NCBI GenBank assembly: GCA_934047225.1
Contig: OW203986.1
Location: forward strand, 12,961,221 to 13,025,220
Source: Ypsolopha sequella
Lineage: Eukaryota > Arthropoda > Insecta > Lepidoptera > Ypsolophidae
Reading direction: 5' to 3'
DNA length: 64,000 bases
Shown here: piece after piece, positions 47,334-59,991 of the stretch
Position numbering within the stretch: the first letter of the stretch is position 1
How the letters are laid out: every line of letters starts with the position of its first letter
The notes under the pieces: model-generated
What the model was told of the DNA's origin: nothing
The model's input: only the letters and a program-made list of their open reading frames with translations
Database searches by the model: none
Made by a program: the position numbers and the translations under genes

Positions 47334-50300
47334 ACTTACATAAAAACAAACGAAATTTCCAAGAAACTGTTGTTTTGTGCTTTATATCGTTAGTAATGAA
47401 TACAGTTATATGTGCTACACGGCGTTAAGGTTATCTATTACAAACTCGTCACAATTTTGAACCCTCGCCACAAGCAGCTCGGCTTACAAACGTCAACTTG
47501 TTTGTAAATAACCACTTACTACCCTTACATCATAATGTCCATACAGGTACGTAGGTCGCAAGGACAAGAAACGCTACTACTCTATGCTAGTAGCGGAAAC
47601 TAGCCGATCTGTTCCAGAAAATTCTACAATTTACTCGACGGACTTACAAGAACATTCCACAATTTTCTAGAAGCATAGTGTCGTATTCCAGATCGTTCCC
47701 TACAATGCTAGAATGTTCTCGAATTACATCAAAATTTGTAGAAGTATTTTGGTGGCAAATAAAAAGGCGTTGCATGTGCCGGACAAGTCAGTACAGTTTT
47801 GTATACGATAGAGATCACTTTATTATCAAAGATTTCAAAAGTAAAGATACGCCATTACCGTAGTATGACATCACCAAAATGTTTCCACCTTTAAATGGGT
47901 GATGCTCACACGTTTGGAATCAGTGCTTATCTGAACACAGTGATAGTTGTGCACTTAAAGTTTTGAATTTTTACGACCTTAGTAGTCTGATCAGTTTGCT
48001 GACCGTAGGTAGACAGATTGCGCACTCATGTTGTGCGCGCGTCGGTCGGCATTATGTTAACGCACACATTCAAAAACAATGCAATAGATTTTAGGTGCCA
48101 GGGCTCATCAAAACTTTTGAAATTTTTGTTTATTATGCGATACGAGTATAGTGAAGTACAAGTTAGTTAAGGACATTCACGTGAAGCGATTACTGCTATT
48201 TGTGATTATCTGTAACTGTCTAAATAAAGTGTTTTGTTGTAAATTGGTATACATTTATGTACCCGAACCCGAGCTCGTAACAATACAATAAAGGCCTGTC
48301 ATGCATGCTGGCGTCCGTACAGTAACGACCGTTGCGATTTTATTATAGGTACGTACCTTTAAGGCTGCGCCGAGCGTAGAACGATTAGACACCTCGCTTG
48401 TTCTCTCGTGGTCTTTTTTTATCGTGGCCGCTTTTATTGAATTTAACAGAAAAAATCATGTTTAATTTACCAGACAAAATTTTAAAAATGTGAAACGGCC
48501 CAGTTGTATTTTATAACGTTTGTGATTGTCTTGAATTGTGGTTGAGACAAAATTCAACAGTTAAGTTATTGAAATTACTAAAACCCCAATACCATTTTTA
48601 GATTTTGGGCCTACTTTAGATAGATTTGTTTCTTACACCATAAGTTATTTTAAATATTCGCTGCGGCTGAAGTGTAGATACATTCTCTGTGATAATAAAT
48701 ATATATTTTATTTATTTATCATTGAAATATTATTCAATAAATCAATTTAACAGTGACTGTCGTTTTAGATTATTTTGCTCGGCGCCCTCTTAATATACAT
48801 AGATAGAAGATGTATAGATGACTGAATAACTAAAAAGCTACACAATTATTCGAGTCTTAAATACGTGAAATAAACACGGGGAAAAACGATTACAAAAAGT
48901 AAACTTTAACAATTTAACAGTGCACTGCAGCGGCCCCGTTTCAAACTAAAACTTTTCCATTTAAACTTCAGGGGACTTTCTTTTCGTGTTATAAATCGCA
49001 ACCGATTATAGTAAACTCCTTAATTGTACAATTCATTCAGTTAGTTTTGCCTCATGTTTTGAGAATAGAAAATGTCTGGGTATTTCGTAATATTGTTATT
49101 TCTAACCAGCTTCAGTAACGGCATTTACACTTTGCAATTGTAAATCATTATCATTTTTATATAAAATAAAGTTTTAATTATTTGTATGACTACTAGTGAA
49201 ATGTGTGTTAGTAAACGAAGTTATCTTTTTGTAAAGTTCGGCTTAGTGTTAGGAATATTGTTCTATTTAATTGTAAGAATTCGTGTGTGTTAATGCCTGG
49301 TCCATAGTATACAACAATCCTATTCAGTGATTTTAAACTTAATTATACTGGGTGTTAATATGAAGTTTCGGAAGCCGGAAACTGGTGATAGTACTTGTCC
49401 ATACGAACAACTTTTACTATGGAGCCAACCGTCAAATCGTGAAAAAAAAACTTCTGTTTCATAGAAAAGTTACATAGGTAGCTATATACCCCACCAAAAT
49501 GTATGAAACAACTGTTTGTTTTCTTAATTTCTCAATTTTTTTTACGAAATATTTTTTGTTTGTTCTAGTACTATCGCCAGTTTTAGACTTCTGCAACTTC
49601 ATCTTAATACCCTGCATTGTCAGAAAGTCTTCATCAGAACGCTAACTTCGTGCGCTGTCAGCAGGCATAAGAATGTGTGTCCGGAATAAGGGTATATTCA
49701 ATACAAAAAAATCAAAACGCTGTTTTTAACGGAAAAAGGGTCTATATCGCAACATGACCAGAAGATGATGAAAAAAAAAGTAAAAAGAAAAAATGAAAGA
49801 AGAGTTTCCAAGGTTTTTCTGGATGTTATGAGAAAGTATTTGATGGAGGTATTTTTTGTCTTGACAACGGAAAATAAACCATGTTTTCGTGTTGTAACAG
49901 AAATTTTAGACATAAAACTCAAAATGCTTAGACAAAAAACGTATTTATAACTTAAAAAGGCGAAATTTTCAAAAATAAAATCTATCGAGTGAAATGTGTC
50001 CAATTAGGTAACTATCTTGACAACAGAAAGGTAAAGGCAGAGAATATAAAGTATGAAAAAACATGTCTGCGACATTGATAGGGTCAGTAGTTGACTCAGC
50101 ACATTTAAGAAAAGCCCTTGAACTACTAAAGGCAAGGCCTTAAGTAAATATATTTTCATTTTCACAAATATGAGCGTAAAAGGTATTTAATATAAAAGCA
50201 ACAATGTTTTTGTTTTAATTTGGCTGACCCTCATCATCTGTCTGCATTGTCTTAAAGCGAATTAGCATTTTATGGGAAGTGGTTTTTTATCGAGTGTTTT

Positions 50301-50519
50301 CTTGATAAATGATGTAGTAAACGTAGAAAGGGAATCCAAAATTGTATGTAAAAATATTAACGTGGGTGTACGAAAATACTGTCCAGAAATTTTGTGGGAG
50401 TTGGTACTTATATTGCATATTTCTCCCTCGATATGAATTGTTGTTTTGTACCATGGAATGCATAGGATAGCTTCATCCTAATCTTTGACTATTGTGTTTA
50501 ATATGTTAATTATAAGTAC
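47334..50519. other. Unassigned DNA downstream of the NDUFV2-like gene
   Basis: No gene recognised. A fragment of MITE family M (acttttactatggagccaac) is present near 49410. A poly(A)-signal-like aataaagtgttttgttgt near 48225 may be an old retroelement end. Confidence 0.4.
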
Positions 50520-50610
50520 TAGTTTTAAATTAATATTTATTATGTGCCTACATGTTGCTTTTCCATGTATTCTTTTTGTCCCCAAATAAATTTCTTTCTT
50601 TCTTTCTTTA
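50520..50610 (+). mobile_element. LINE 3' end with (TTTC)n tail
   Basis: Ends gtccccaaataaatttcttt and cttt repeats. A short 5'-truncated copy just downstream of the NDUFV2-like gene. Confidence 0.5.
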
Positions 50611-50963
50611 CCTTGATAATTTAATGTTGTACTTTCTGATGCATTAGTTTCGTACGAAGAGTAATTATAGATAATAAGAATAACCTTTTTTCTAAAGAGA
50701 ACCACAAAAATATTGAATCTTTTGCAAATATACGTTTTAATAACGTATTTTTATATAATTAGTGACATGGGATATAGTTAGTTTTTCGGAAGTCCTGCGG
50801 CGCAGAGGCCAAAATAGTATCCTTAAATCGGGTTTGGCTGGTAACTAGTGGTAACATAATACAAATAAAGTATAGTTACATATTTTTTATTACCAAGAAA
50901 ACATTGGCAGGTGAAGAATACAATGTTAATCAGATTAACTCTGTTTTAAAACACATGACAATA

Positions 50964-50969
50964 TTTATT
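50964..50969 (-). promoter_or_regulatory. Polyadenylation signal AATAAA for the NDUFV2-like gene
   Basis: AATAAA on the minus strand lies about 62 nt past the stop codon, inside ctaataaatattg. Distance and orientation suit a short 3' UTR. No cleavage site was mapped. Confidence 0.5.
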
Positions 50970-51030
50970 AGATCATTAATCAAAACCTACCAAGATTAAA
51001 AATCTAAAAAGCTTATTAAAATTAAATATT

Positions 51031-51205
51031 CTACTTCTTGCATGGGTTTGGCTTCTCGGTGTGGCTTGGACATGTTTGAGGTGATGATGATGACGATGAA
51101 CCTGGTGGTGAACCGAGGACTGGTTGAAGACCATGTCCCGGGCCAGGAGGAGGCTCCAGTAGGGTAGTTTGTCCCGTTATAGGCTCACTTGCAAAACGGC
51201 CACTT
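51031..51205 (-). other. NDUFV2: NDUFV2-like terminal coding exon 5
   Basis: The acceptor taatttcag|A completes a Gln codon; the exon then encodes SGRFASEPITGQTTLLEP and PPGPGHGLQPVLG, then a tail with six consecutive Ser, three Cys/Pro-spaced positions and a Lys-Lys end. Canonical proteins end soon after GPGFGVQAGL, so the tail is an addition. Confidence 0.88.
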
Positions 51206-54200
51206 CTGAAATTACAACAAATATCGTTCACGCCACCAATCTCCGGATAGGTGTTTGAGATACGGGTAAGTATCACTCATTCGTATACTTTCATTTTGCC
51301 TACGATTTTACGTCCTAAAGTTACAGGGGCTGACCCTATAGCCGATGCTTCGATCACAAATACATGCTTTCCTGGTATTTGTGATCGAAGAAATCGCTAT
51401 AAGTGATGCTAGAAGAAATCGCTATAATTGATAAGGCCGCCAATTGTTACCCTCTTTCATAACTTTGTTCTTTTATTTATTTATTTTGGTGCACAATAAA
51501 GAGTATTTGTCTTGTCTTGTCTTGTCTTGTCTTTCCAGGGCATGTAACTTCAATCAGTGGTCTTTCTTAAGAGTCAGCAAATGGTAAGTATATAAATAAA
51601 TAATCAAATACTACCTACGCATATATTCTAAAAAAAACTTATTGGTACCCGAATGCCAGATTCTGAACCCGAATATTTACTGAAACCACCCGTGTGCAAA
51701 TTACCCGTGTAAACGGAAGAAAAATCAATTTTCTTTACTCAAAATTTTGCATGCAGTAGTAGCGATAAGTATGTACGAGTGAGTACATGTATTTACCTTT
51801 AAAGCAGACAAATTTATGCCATAAAAAAAAGTATTCGTACATAATTAAGTTCCAATCCTGTACATATAAGTACTTAATAGTAGTTTATGCTACTAGGGCC
51901 AAAAGGAATAAATTACGAGGATGATTTAAAACACGAGCGTAGCGAGTGTTTTAAACGTAACCGAGTAATTTATTGCTTTTACGCCCGTGTATCATACTAC
52001 GTTTTTCAATGCATAGTGTGAGGAAATGAAAACAAATATAATCTTGTGAACTTTAAATTATGATTGGCTCAAAAGGATTGTATCCAGAGCCGTTAAACAG
52101 TGGAAAAAAAAGTATAACATCTGTGGTACACAGGAAAGGTTGCAAGTTAGCCAACCATTGTAAATAAATAAAAAAAATAATAATAATAAAGCCCTAGGGC
52201 AAAATAATCGACTTTCTGTTCGGTTTTGATGCATAAAAAGTGAGCCTTTACGAGCACATGCATTGAAAACAAATGTAACCGTGTATGTAAACTCACTGAG
52301 GTCCCGCAGGAGGAATCCCTCCGGCTCTGATCGTATTAATTATGTTATGAACATCAGACTTCTTCACGTCCTCCTGGAAAATTTCATTACATTTTTATGC
52401 ACAACTTCATTAAATTTTATAATGACAACGGAAAGTGCTTTCGTTGACATTATTAGTAACATAATGTAAGCTCGTGGTCACTATAGAGCGCACAAAGATT
52501 TTAAGATGTAATGCTGGGGCCGCACCTGGACCCCAACCGACATACATAATTATTTTGTATATGGGTGAGGCAAAAAAAAAAAACAGTTCCAGGCGTGGCT
52601 ACCTAATTTTACCTCGGCGCACGGGGGAAATTCGCTCCGCCTTCTACGCTTGCGTCTACTATAGCAAATGTACGGAAATATGAGTAGAGTGGACTAGGTA
52701 GGGCCAATAGTACTAAGTATTTTATTTTATCTAATTTATTAGTTGATTTCGATCATCGTTATACGGCATTGGTCCTACTTGCTATAACGTCGGAACGTAA
52801 ATATATTATGGTCGGCTAAAAGTGGTTTTTTGAGTGTTTGATTTATCAATGTGACACTCGGAACAATTCGGAAACTCCCTTAGAGATTATATAATAATAT
52901 CGTGACGGTTAATTGTCACCATTACCCGTGCCTTAAATATTTTTCGCCTGGTGAGCTGGTTTTACACTTACGGAAAAATGAATTGGACCAATTATTTATT
53001 TACAAAAAATGTTATTAAGGGGAACAAAAATACAAACAGAAATAAAATGTCAGCTTTCGGATGATTTTGTTGCAATAATTAGGTTACGTATAGCCATAAA
53101 AAAAATACATGTTTTTGGTTGAACTTTAAGGTATTCATTTTCCACAAACCACGTTAATCGATTAATATTTGTACTGTCAATGAATTTTTTTGTAACCCTC
53201 TATTGCACACTTCTTATCGATTTTGTTTCAGGTATCGCTTTCGCGATTTTGTTGGTTTCTTTTTTATAAAATTAGTGTGAATGATACCTATTCATTTTCC
53301 AAATACCACGTTATTCGGGTCAAAAAAAGCACCCCCTTTTTCCAAAAATATGTAAATCCACTGATGCAGTCAGCGGCAGCAAGATATTGTCAGTCTACGC
53401 CTAGCGTTGGCGCCCGTAAGACGTGGAACCCGTGCCCTTTTTGCAAGCTATAAATATCTCCCAAAACTACTTCAAAACACATTGAAATTAATTTTATAAA
53501 GTAATATTTCGAGGAGCATCATATTCCTGCCGTTAAAAACTCAACAAAATATGCGTATGAGTGATTTAGCTACATCGTGCCATAGTCATAACAACAAAAC
53601 GAATGAATTTGGAATGAATTCATACTTTTATGCGGGAAAATAATATATGGTACTCTAAAAGAATAATTTTGTGATCGTTATTGAAACCCAAATTAATTTA
53701 CTTATACTTACTGAGATCTGTAACAAAGGTCAATGACCTTTTCGTGAAATTACCCTCTAGTATTGGCTCACCATTTCAGGTCCAATAAGTGAAGTTTTTT
53801 GCAAATTATATAGGTACACTTACTTGGGATAAATCGCCAAGCATTTAAAATATAGAAATTTATTTTGAAATATTTACAGTGCATGGCAAAATTATTAGAT
53901 CGTAGATAATCCTGTCGGTACATGTTCAGGTTCTGTTACGCAAAATGAAAACAATGAAACTCTTTTAGGATTAATTTGTTATCCCTATGTTTGGCTGTCT
54001 GTCCGTTTGTCTAGACAATTTTTTCTGGGTAAAATTAATAAATACCAATATAAACGGCCCTCTATAGAGCTGTAAAAACATATTTTTGACGTTTTTATTT
54101 ATATTACGTTTTAGGTTTTTACGTTTTTTTTTTACGTTTTTCATACAAATTTTCTCACTATGAAAATGTAGGGATGAACACTTGAGATAATATTTTGCAT

Positions 54201-57200
54201 TTAAAAGTCAACACAGAAAGGAATTGTAGAACAAATAATGTAAAAAATATGAAAACCATGTTGTTCTATTCTAAAGGATTAATTCTATTAGTAATCGACT
54301 GTTACTGGAAAGGGATTAATTATCTACTGTTCAATGTGGCGATAGCTTTGTTTATTTTTTTCCTTGAATTATTTTTTACTAAGGTAACAAATAGTTTAAT
54401 ACAAGGTTTTCCTTAAGAGGTCCCTTTACCCCTGTATTTTCTTGAAATTCATACAATAGGTATAAACCGAATGTGAAGTCTAAAGCTTATTTTCTTCATA
54501 TCTTTTTTCATGAGTATATTCTAGTGACATCTAACTACGTCTCTATACAGCCCAAAAAGCAAAATTTGATAAAACACCATCATAATAGCTGTCAAGATAT
54601 CGTCAATATTGCCTCGTTTTTACGAAAAGTTTAACAAGTTTGTATACTTTTATCTATACTGGAAATAAAAAAGAGAGAAATACAGGCGTCGTTCATGTTA
54701 AGATGACTAAGTTTACACACTTTGCTAAGTATAAACAATTACCGTTTCATGGAAAACTGCTTTGACCTGAAACCATTTCACAAATTCAATTAACTTATTT
54801 TGAATATCTTGTCATCTTGCACTTCTTGATGAGAAATACAATTTCAATAAGTAAAAATACAACTTTTAGTTAAGAAAACTTATCGTTAAAAGTCTGCTGT
54901 ATGCATTAACATATTTTTAATTATATTACAATAGTAATAAAATAATTGGCTTATCCGTCGTCGTGATACCAGCCGTAAATTTCTAAAATAATCTGATATC
55001 ACGCTTATGGAAAACCCAATTATTTTGAAGATACCATAATATCATTAAAATATGTTTATATATGTCTTAGCTAAAAGTTGTACTTTACCGTTATAATTAT
55101 TTCTTAATATTTTGTTACAAATTCGGAGAAATAGCCCTTAAGGAAAACCTTGTATGAAAATATTTGTTATCTTTGTAACAAAGAAAAAAAAAATAAACAA
55201 AGCTATCGCCACATTGAACAAACAGTAAATTATTAATCCCTTTAGAATAGAAAGATATGGTTTTATATTTTTCAAATGCAAAATATTATGTGAATTGTTG
55301 ATCTCTATATTTTCATAAGGAGAAAATTTGTATGAAAAAGTTAAACAAAAGGCCATAAAAACGTTATAATATGTATATTTTACAGGGCTGTAAATATTAG
55401 CATTTATTGATTTTACCCAGAAAAATTGCCTAGACAAACGGACAAACAGACAAACAGGAAAACCTTGTATTAAACTATTTGTTACCTAAGTAAAAAATAA
55501 TTCAAGGAAAAAAAAAAACAAAGCTATCGCCACATTGAACAGTAGATAATTAATCCCTTTCCAGTAACAGTAGATTACTAATAGAATTAATCCTTTAGAA
55601 TAGAACAACATGGTTTTCATATTTTTTACATTATTTGTTCAACAATTCCTTTCTGTGTTGACTTTTAAATGCAAAATATTATCTCAAGTGTTCATCTTTA
55701 CATTTTCATAGTATGAAAAACGTAAAAAAAAAACGTAAAAACCTAAAACGTAATATAAATAAAAACGTCAAAAGTATGTTTTTACAGCTCTATAGAGGGC
55801 CGTTTATATTGGTATTTATTAATTTTACCCAGAAAAATTGCCTAGACAAACGGACAAACAGACAAACATAGGGACAACAAATTAATCCTAAAAGAGTTTT
55901 GTTTTTTCATTTTGCGTAAAGGGACCTGAACATTTCAAACTATGATACAAATAAATTTCTATATTTTAAACACTTGGCGATTTATCCCAAGGGTAAACAG
56001 GTGTCCCAAAAGTCAACGCTTTCCCTTGGAATGCTGGTAGGCCAGCTCATGACTGACCAGAATATCAAATTATGACCTGAGCAAAAAGGAGATAGTCTTC
56101 GAGTTGATGGTACTTTTATAAATTCGAATAGATTTTTGAGAGTCAAAGCTAACCAGTTCTAAATTCTAAGAATAAAATTTTTGTTGCGCAACTCTGAATA
56201 GTCATGCTATTGATAAAGTCAAAAATAAACCTTGAAATGCTGTTACATCAGGAAGAAAAATAAAAACCCAATTTATGAGCAATTTTTTATAATTAGGTTA
56301 GTTCGATACCACACCCTGAAAAAAAATGTCCTATGTTAGTTTTGCAAATTGTCTTAAATAACGGCTCATCAAATATTGTTTTTCAAATGATCTGGCAATT
56401 TCTGTGTATTACTTTTGAAAAAAAAGTTATTGCTATTTTACTACCAAAGGAGCTGCGTATTTTTTAAAATAATTAGAATTTAGAATGAAAGAGTGGCGGG
56501 CAGTAAAAATATTTGACGTTCATTAGAAATGCCATTTAACACGCGTTAGAGTGAGATAAATAGTGACGCTATTTAAAATGAGTTGGAATGAGATAGTAAC
56601 GCAGTTAAACGTGGTTGAATGAGAGAGGCATAATTGATATAGGCTACAGTGAGATAGATAGTGACGTGGTGCATTCCTTCTGAGAATATTTGTTAGTTTC
56701 CACTTTTTGTAATAACAACTTTAGTAAAAATTTTTTGTAAAGAAATTTTTGGTCCAATTTATTTTCCCGCAAGTCTAAAACCAGCTCAACGGGCGAAAAA
56801 TATTTAAAGAATGGGTAATGGTGACAATTAACCGTCACAATATTATTATGTATCTCTAAAGGAGTGTCTGAAATGTTCCGAGGGTCAACTGATAAATCAA
56901 ACACTCAAAAAACCACTTTTAGCCGACCATAATAAATTTACGTCCCGACGTGATAGCAAGTAGGATCAATGCCGTGTGACGATGATCGAAATACACTAAT
57001 AAATTAGATAAAATAAAATACGTATTACTTTTGACCCTGCCTCGTCCACTCTATTCGTATTTTTGCTATGGTGACGCAAGCTTAGAGACCGGGACGAATT
57101 TCCCCCTGCGCGCTATCGTAAAATAGAATAAGCCACGCCCGGAACTGGTTTTTGTTTTGGCTATGTCATACTCTTAAAGTTGTTTTACAAAAAGTGGAAA

Positions 57201-59928
57201 CCCTAACATAAAGATCCAATGCCCGTCTGTCTGTTTGGGGCTCAACAACAAAATTGTATAATGTAAAGTTTCATGCCGTTCTTCTGGATATGGTAGCTGA
57301 AGCGAATTCCAAAATGTTACGTTGTAAATGTAAACCTCAGTAAGGGTTCTAGCATGATTTGATAAATTATATGATTTGTCCTTTTTAGCATTTCAATTTA
57401 TCTGTATCGGAATGAATTTCAGGACAGATAACGGGAATCGAACCTCGATAAAATATATTTCTTTCACAGTAATCTGACAGCTATCCAGGTGATCGGGCCG
57501 CTTTTCACTGCGTCCACTTAACAATATAAATTAAAAGTATGTATAATTTTTGAAGAGGTTAAACGTCAGTCATTCGGTACAAAGAGCACAACTTAAATTT
57601 GTTTTTCTTGTTAAGAAGTTAATAGTGAAAAATATATTGGTCTGTGGCAATTCACGCTCATAGTTCAGTATAACTTAGATTTATAAAACAACAGTTTAAA
57701 ATGAAATGCACAGTTTATCACGATATTGTCGAAACAAGCTTAAACACCCGTATACGACTACTTTCAGAGCATTAGTGATGAAGATATTGTTAAGTGGACA
57801 CCTGACGCTAGAACACCAACAACACAAGGTTTTCAAGGGTTCATTGGAAGAAACTAGGTCTCTCCTCATATTGAAGAAAATATATTTGATTTATCAATCT
57901 TTTATCTAGAGATTCCACATATAAACAATATATTAAGATTTATACTTTTGTCAAAAAAAAATATATTCCACCCTATTTTTTTGGTTTTCAAACGTCCGTT
58001 TCAAAAGCGCGGTTAAGAGATCAACTTGATTTTTTTTTTTAAATAGGCAATAGAAATATGAAGGGATTTTACCTAAATCCAATATTTTTTTCCCTACAAA
58101 ATATTTCAGTATTAGCTAAAAACACACTAATTTGTTGTTTCGCTGCGTGATCACTAGTATTACGCGTCTAAGAAAAAGAGGCCAAAGAGCCAACATATGC
58201 CTCTCTGAAAAGCGAATAAGGTCTTTGCCATTAGACTTATTGTGCTGACGGGTAATAAAAAAAGATGCTAGGGTATGCCATCCTCTTAAAGAGACAACAT
58301 TTCGCAATAATAATCGTGCGACTTTGTTTCTTTTCTTATCATTTATGATTATGATGACTTGCCGACTCTCCTGTGGGATTTGGGCTGTACCAGTCAAAGT
58401 TACTATTTAACCTAATAGATTCATATTGAATACAGTTATTGAATACATTTTTGTAACCATTTTGGTCAAAAAGGTCAGGACACACTTAAGGTGCGCATTT
58501 ATCCCAGAGTGAGGATTATTTCTTCGTCTCATAAGATATACCTACATAATTATGACTTTTAGTGTTATGTGATGTAAAAATCTATTAATTTTCGATCAAA
58601 TTGTCATTTATGCTTATCACTATTATAATACTAATTAGAGGTTCTTACAAAAGATTTAATTTTGTTCTTTGGGTGAATTATCTTAGTATCAATTAATATA
58701 TTTTTTTAAATTCGATTAATACAATAAATAATATTTTAAAATGCTTTAGAATTTATTCAAAATATTTATATTTCACAAATTTTCGTTTCATTTGATATAA
58801 ACCATTACATCTTGTGTTTTTTTTGCTATCGTCGCATAAGATACCTAAAATTAATAAGTTTTCCTTGTTTTTGTTGAAATTTCTACACTATTTCAACTAA
58901 TAGCACATCAAAAAAAAAAATTATGCTATTTATACGAGTATATCAATTATCTGTGCATATTTATATAATATTAATAAAACAAATAAACCAAGTAACGCAC
59001 AAAATATGCCAATATTTTAACTTTTAAAGTTTCTAATCTTTCTAATCACCTACTGAAATCTATCAAAGACTCAAGTCGGCCACAACACCACGGTGCGCGC
59101 GGCACCATATTGACACAGTATGATATCACAGTTTAAAAGTGTGATGATACTGTGGTATTGTGAAACAGTATGGCACAGAACCATATTACTCTAGGTTTTG
59201 TTGATCAGTTTTACATGGTGCTGTGGCCAAGCCATAAGAAACTCACATAGTAATCATCATCAACTACAAGCACGGGCGCGTTCACACATGCTCCCTGGCA
59301 CTGAACCGCCTCCAACCCAAACATGCCATCAGAGGAAACACCTCCGACACGAGCCCCTGTTGCTTCCTCAGCTACTTTCAGGATGCAGTCTGATCCCATG
59401 ATCATGCATGGTGTCGTCACGCAGACTTTCACCATGTACTTTCCTTTGAATTTCCTGAGAGAATTGAAAATTTATTGTAGTGTTTTTAGTTTTGGTAAAG
59501 ACACATTAAATTCCCGTCAAAGAGGTACAAAATATTGTACATAAAAATAATTTAAGAGCTTGGCTATCTGCCAATCGATTTTTAAAAGCTGAAGATTATT
59601 ATGTAGCGTTGGTCATTAAAACTGTCATATAAGAAACCAGATGGTGCATATAATCGTAATACATCGAATAAGAGCCTTGATGAAGACTGAAGAAAAAAAA
59701 AACCTTTTAGATCAATAAAAAAATGGGAACATTAAGGTCATGGTTGTTGATAGAATTTATATTTAAATCACCTAAATTGTAAGTTATTAGGTACGTGGCT
59801 TTGAGGTGAATCTTGTGCTAAATTGGTCATTTAAGCAGTAGCTTTCGAATATAACTTTGAATGTTTGCTGGGAACAGCCCAGTCATTACAATGAGTTCCT
59901 CTTTTTGGTGGATACTTTCAAATTCATA

Positions 59929-59991
<63 letters not shown>

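Noticed and set aside
54195..54416. Frame encoding a hydrophobic segment, with similar frames at 55138-55437
   Set aside because: They are mirror copies within the foldback arms; similarity reflects the repeat, with no start context or conservation of codons over noncoding bases.
58116..58397. 93-codon minus-strand frame
   Set aside because: Lies mostly in repeat family F; the other two copies do not keep the frame open.
59198..59544. Plus-strand frames over NDUFV2-like exon 3
   Set aside because: Antisense shadows of the coding exon.
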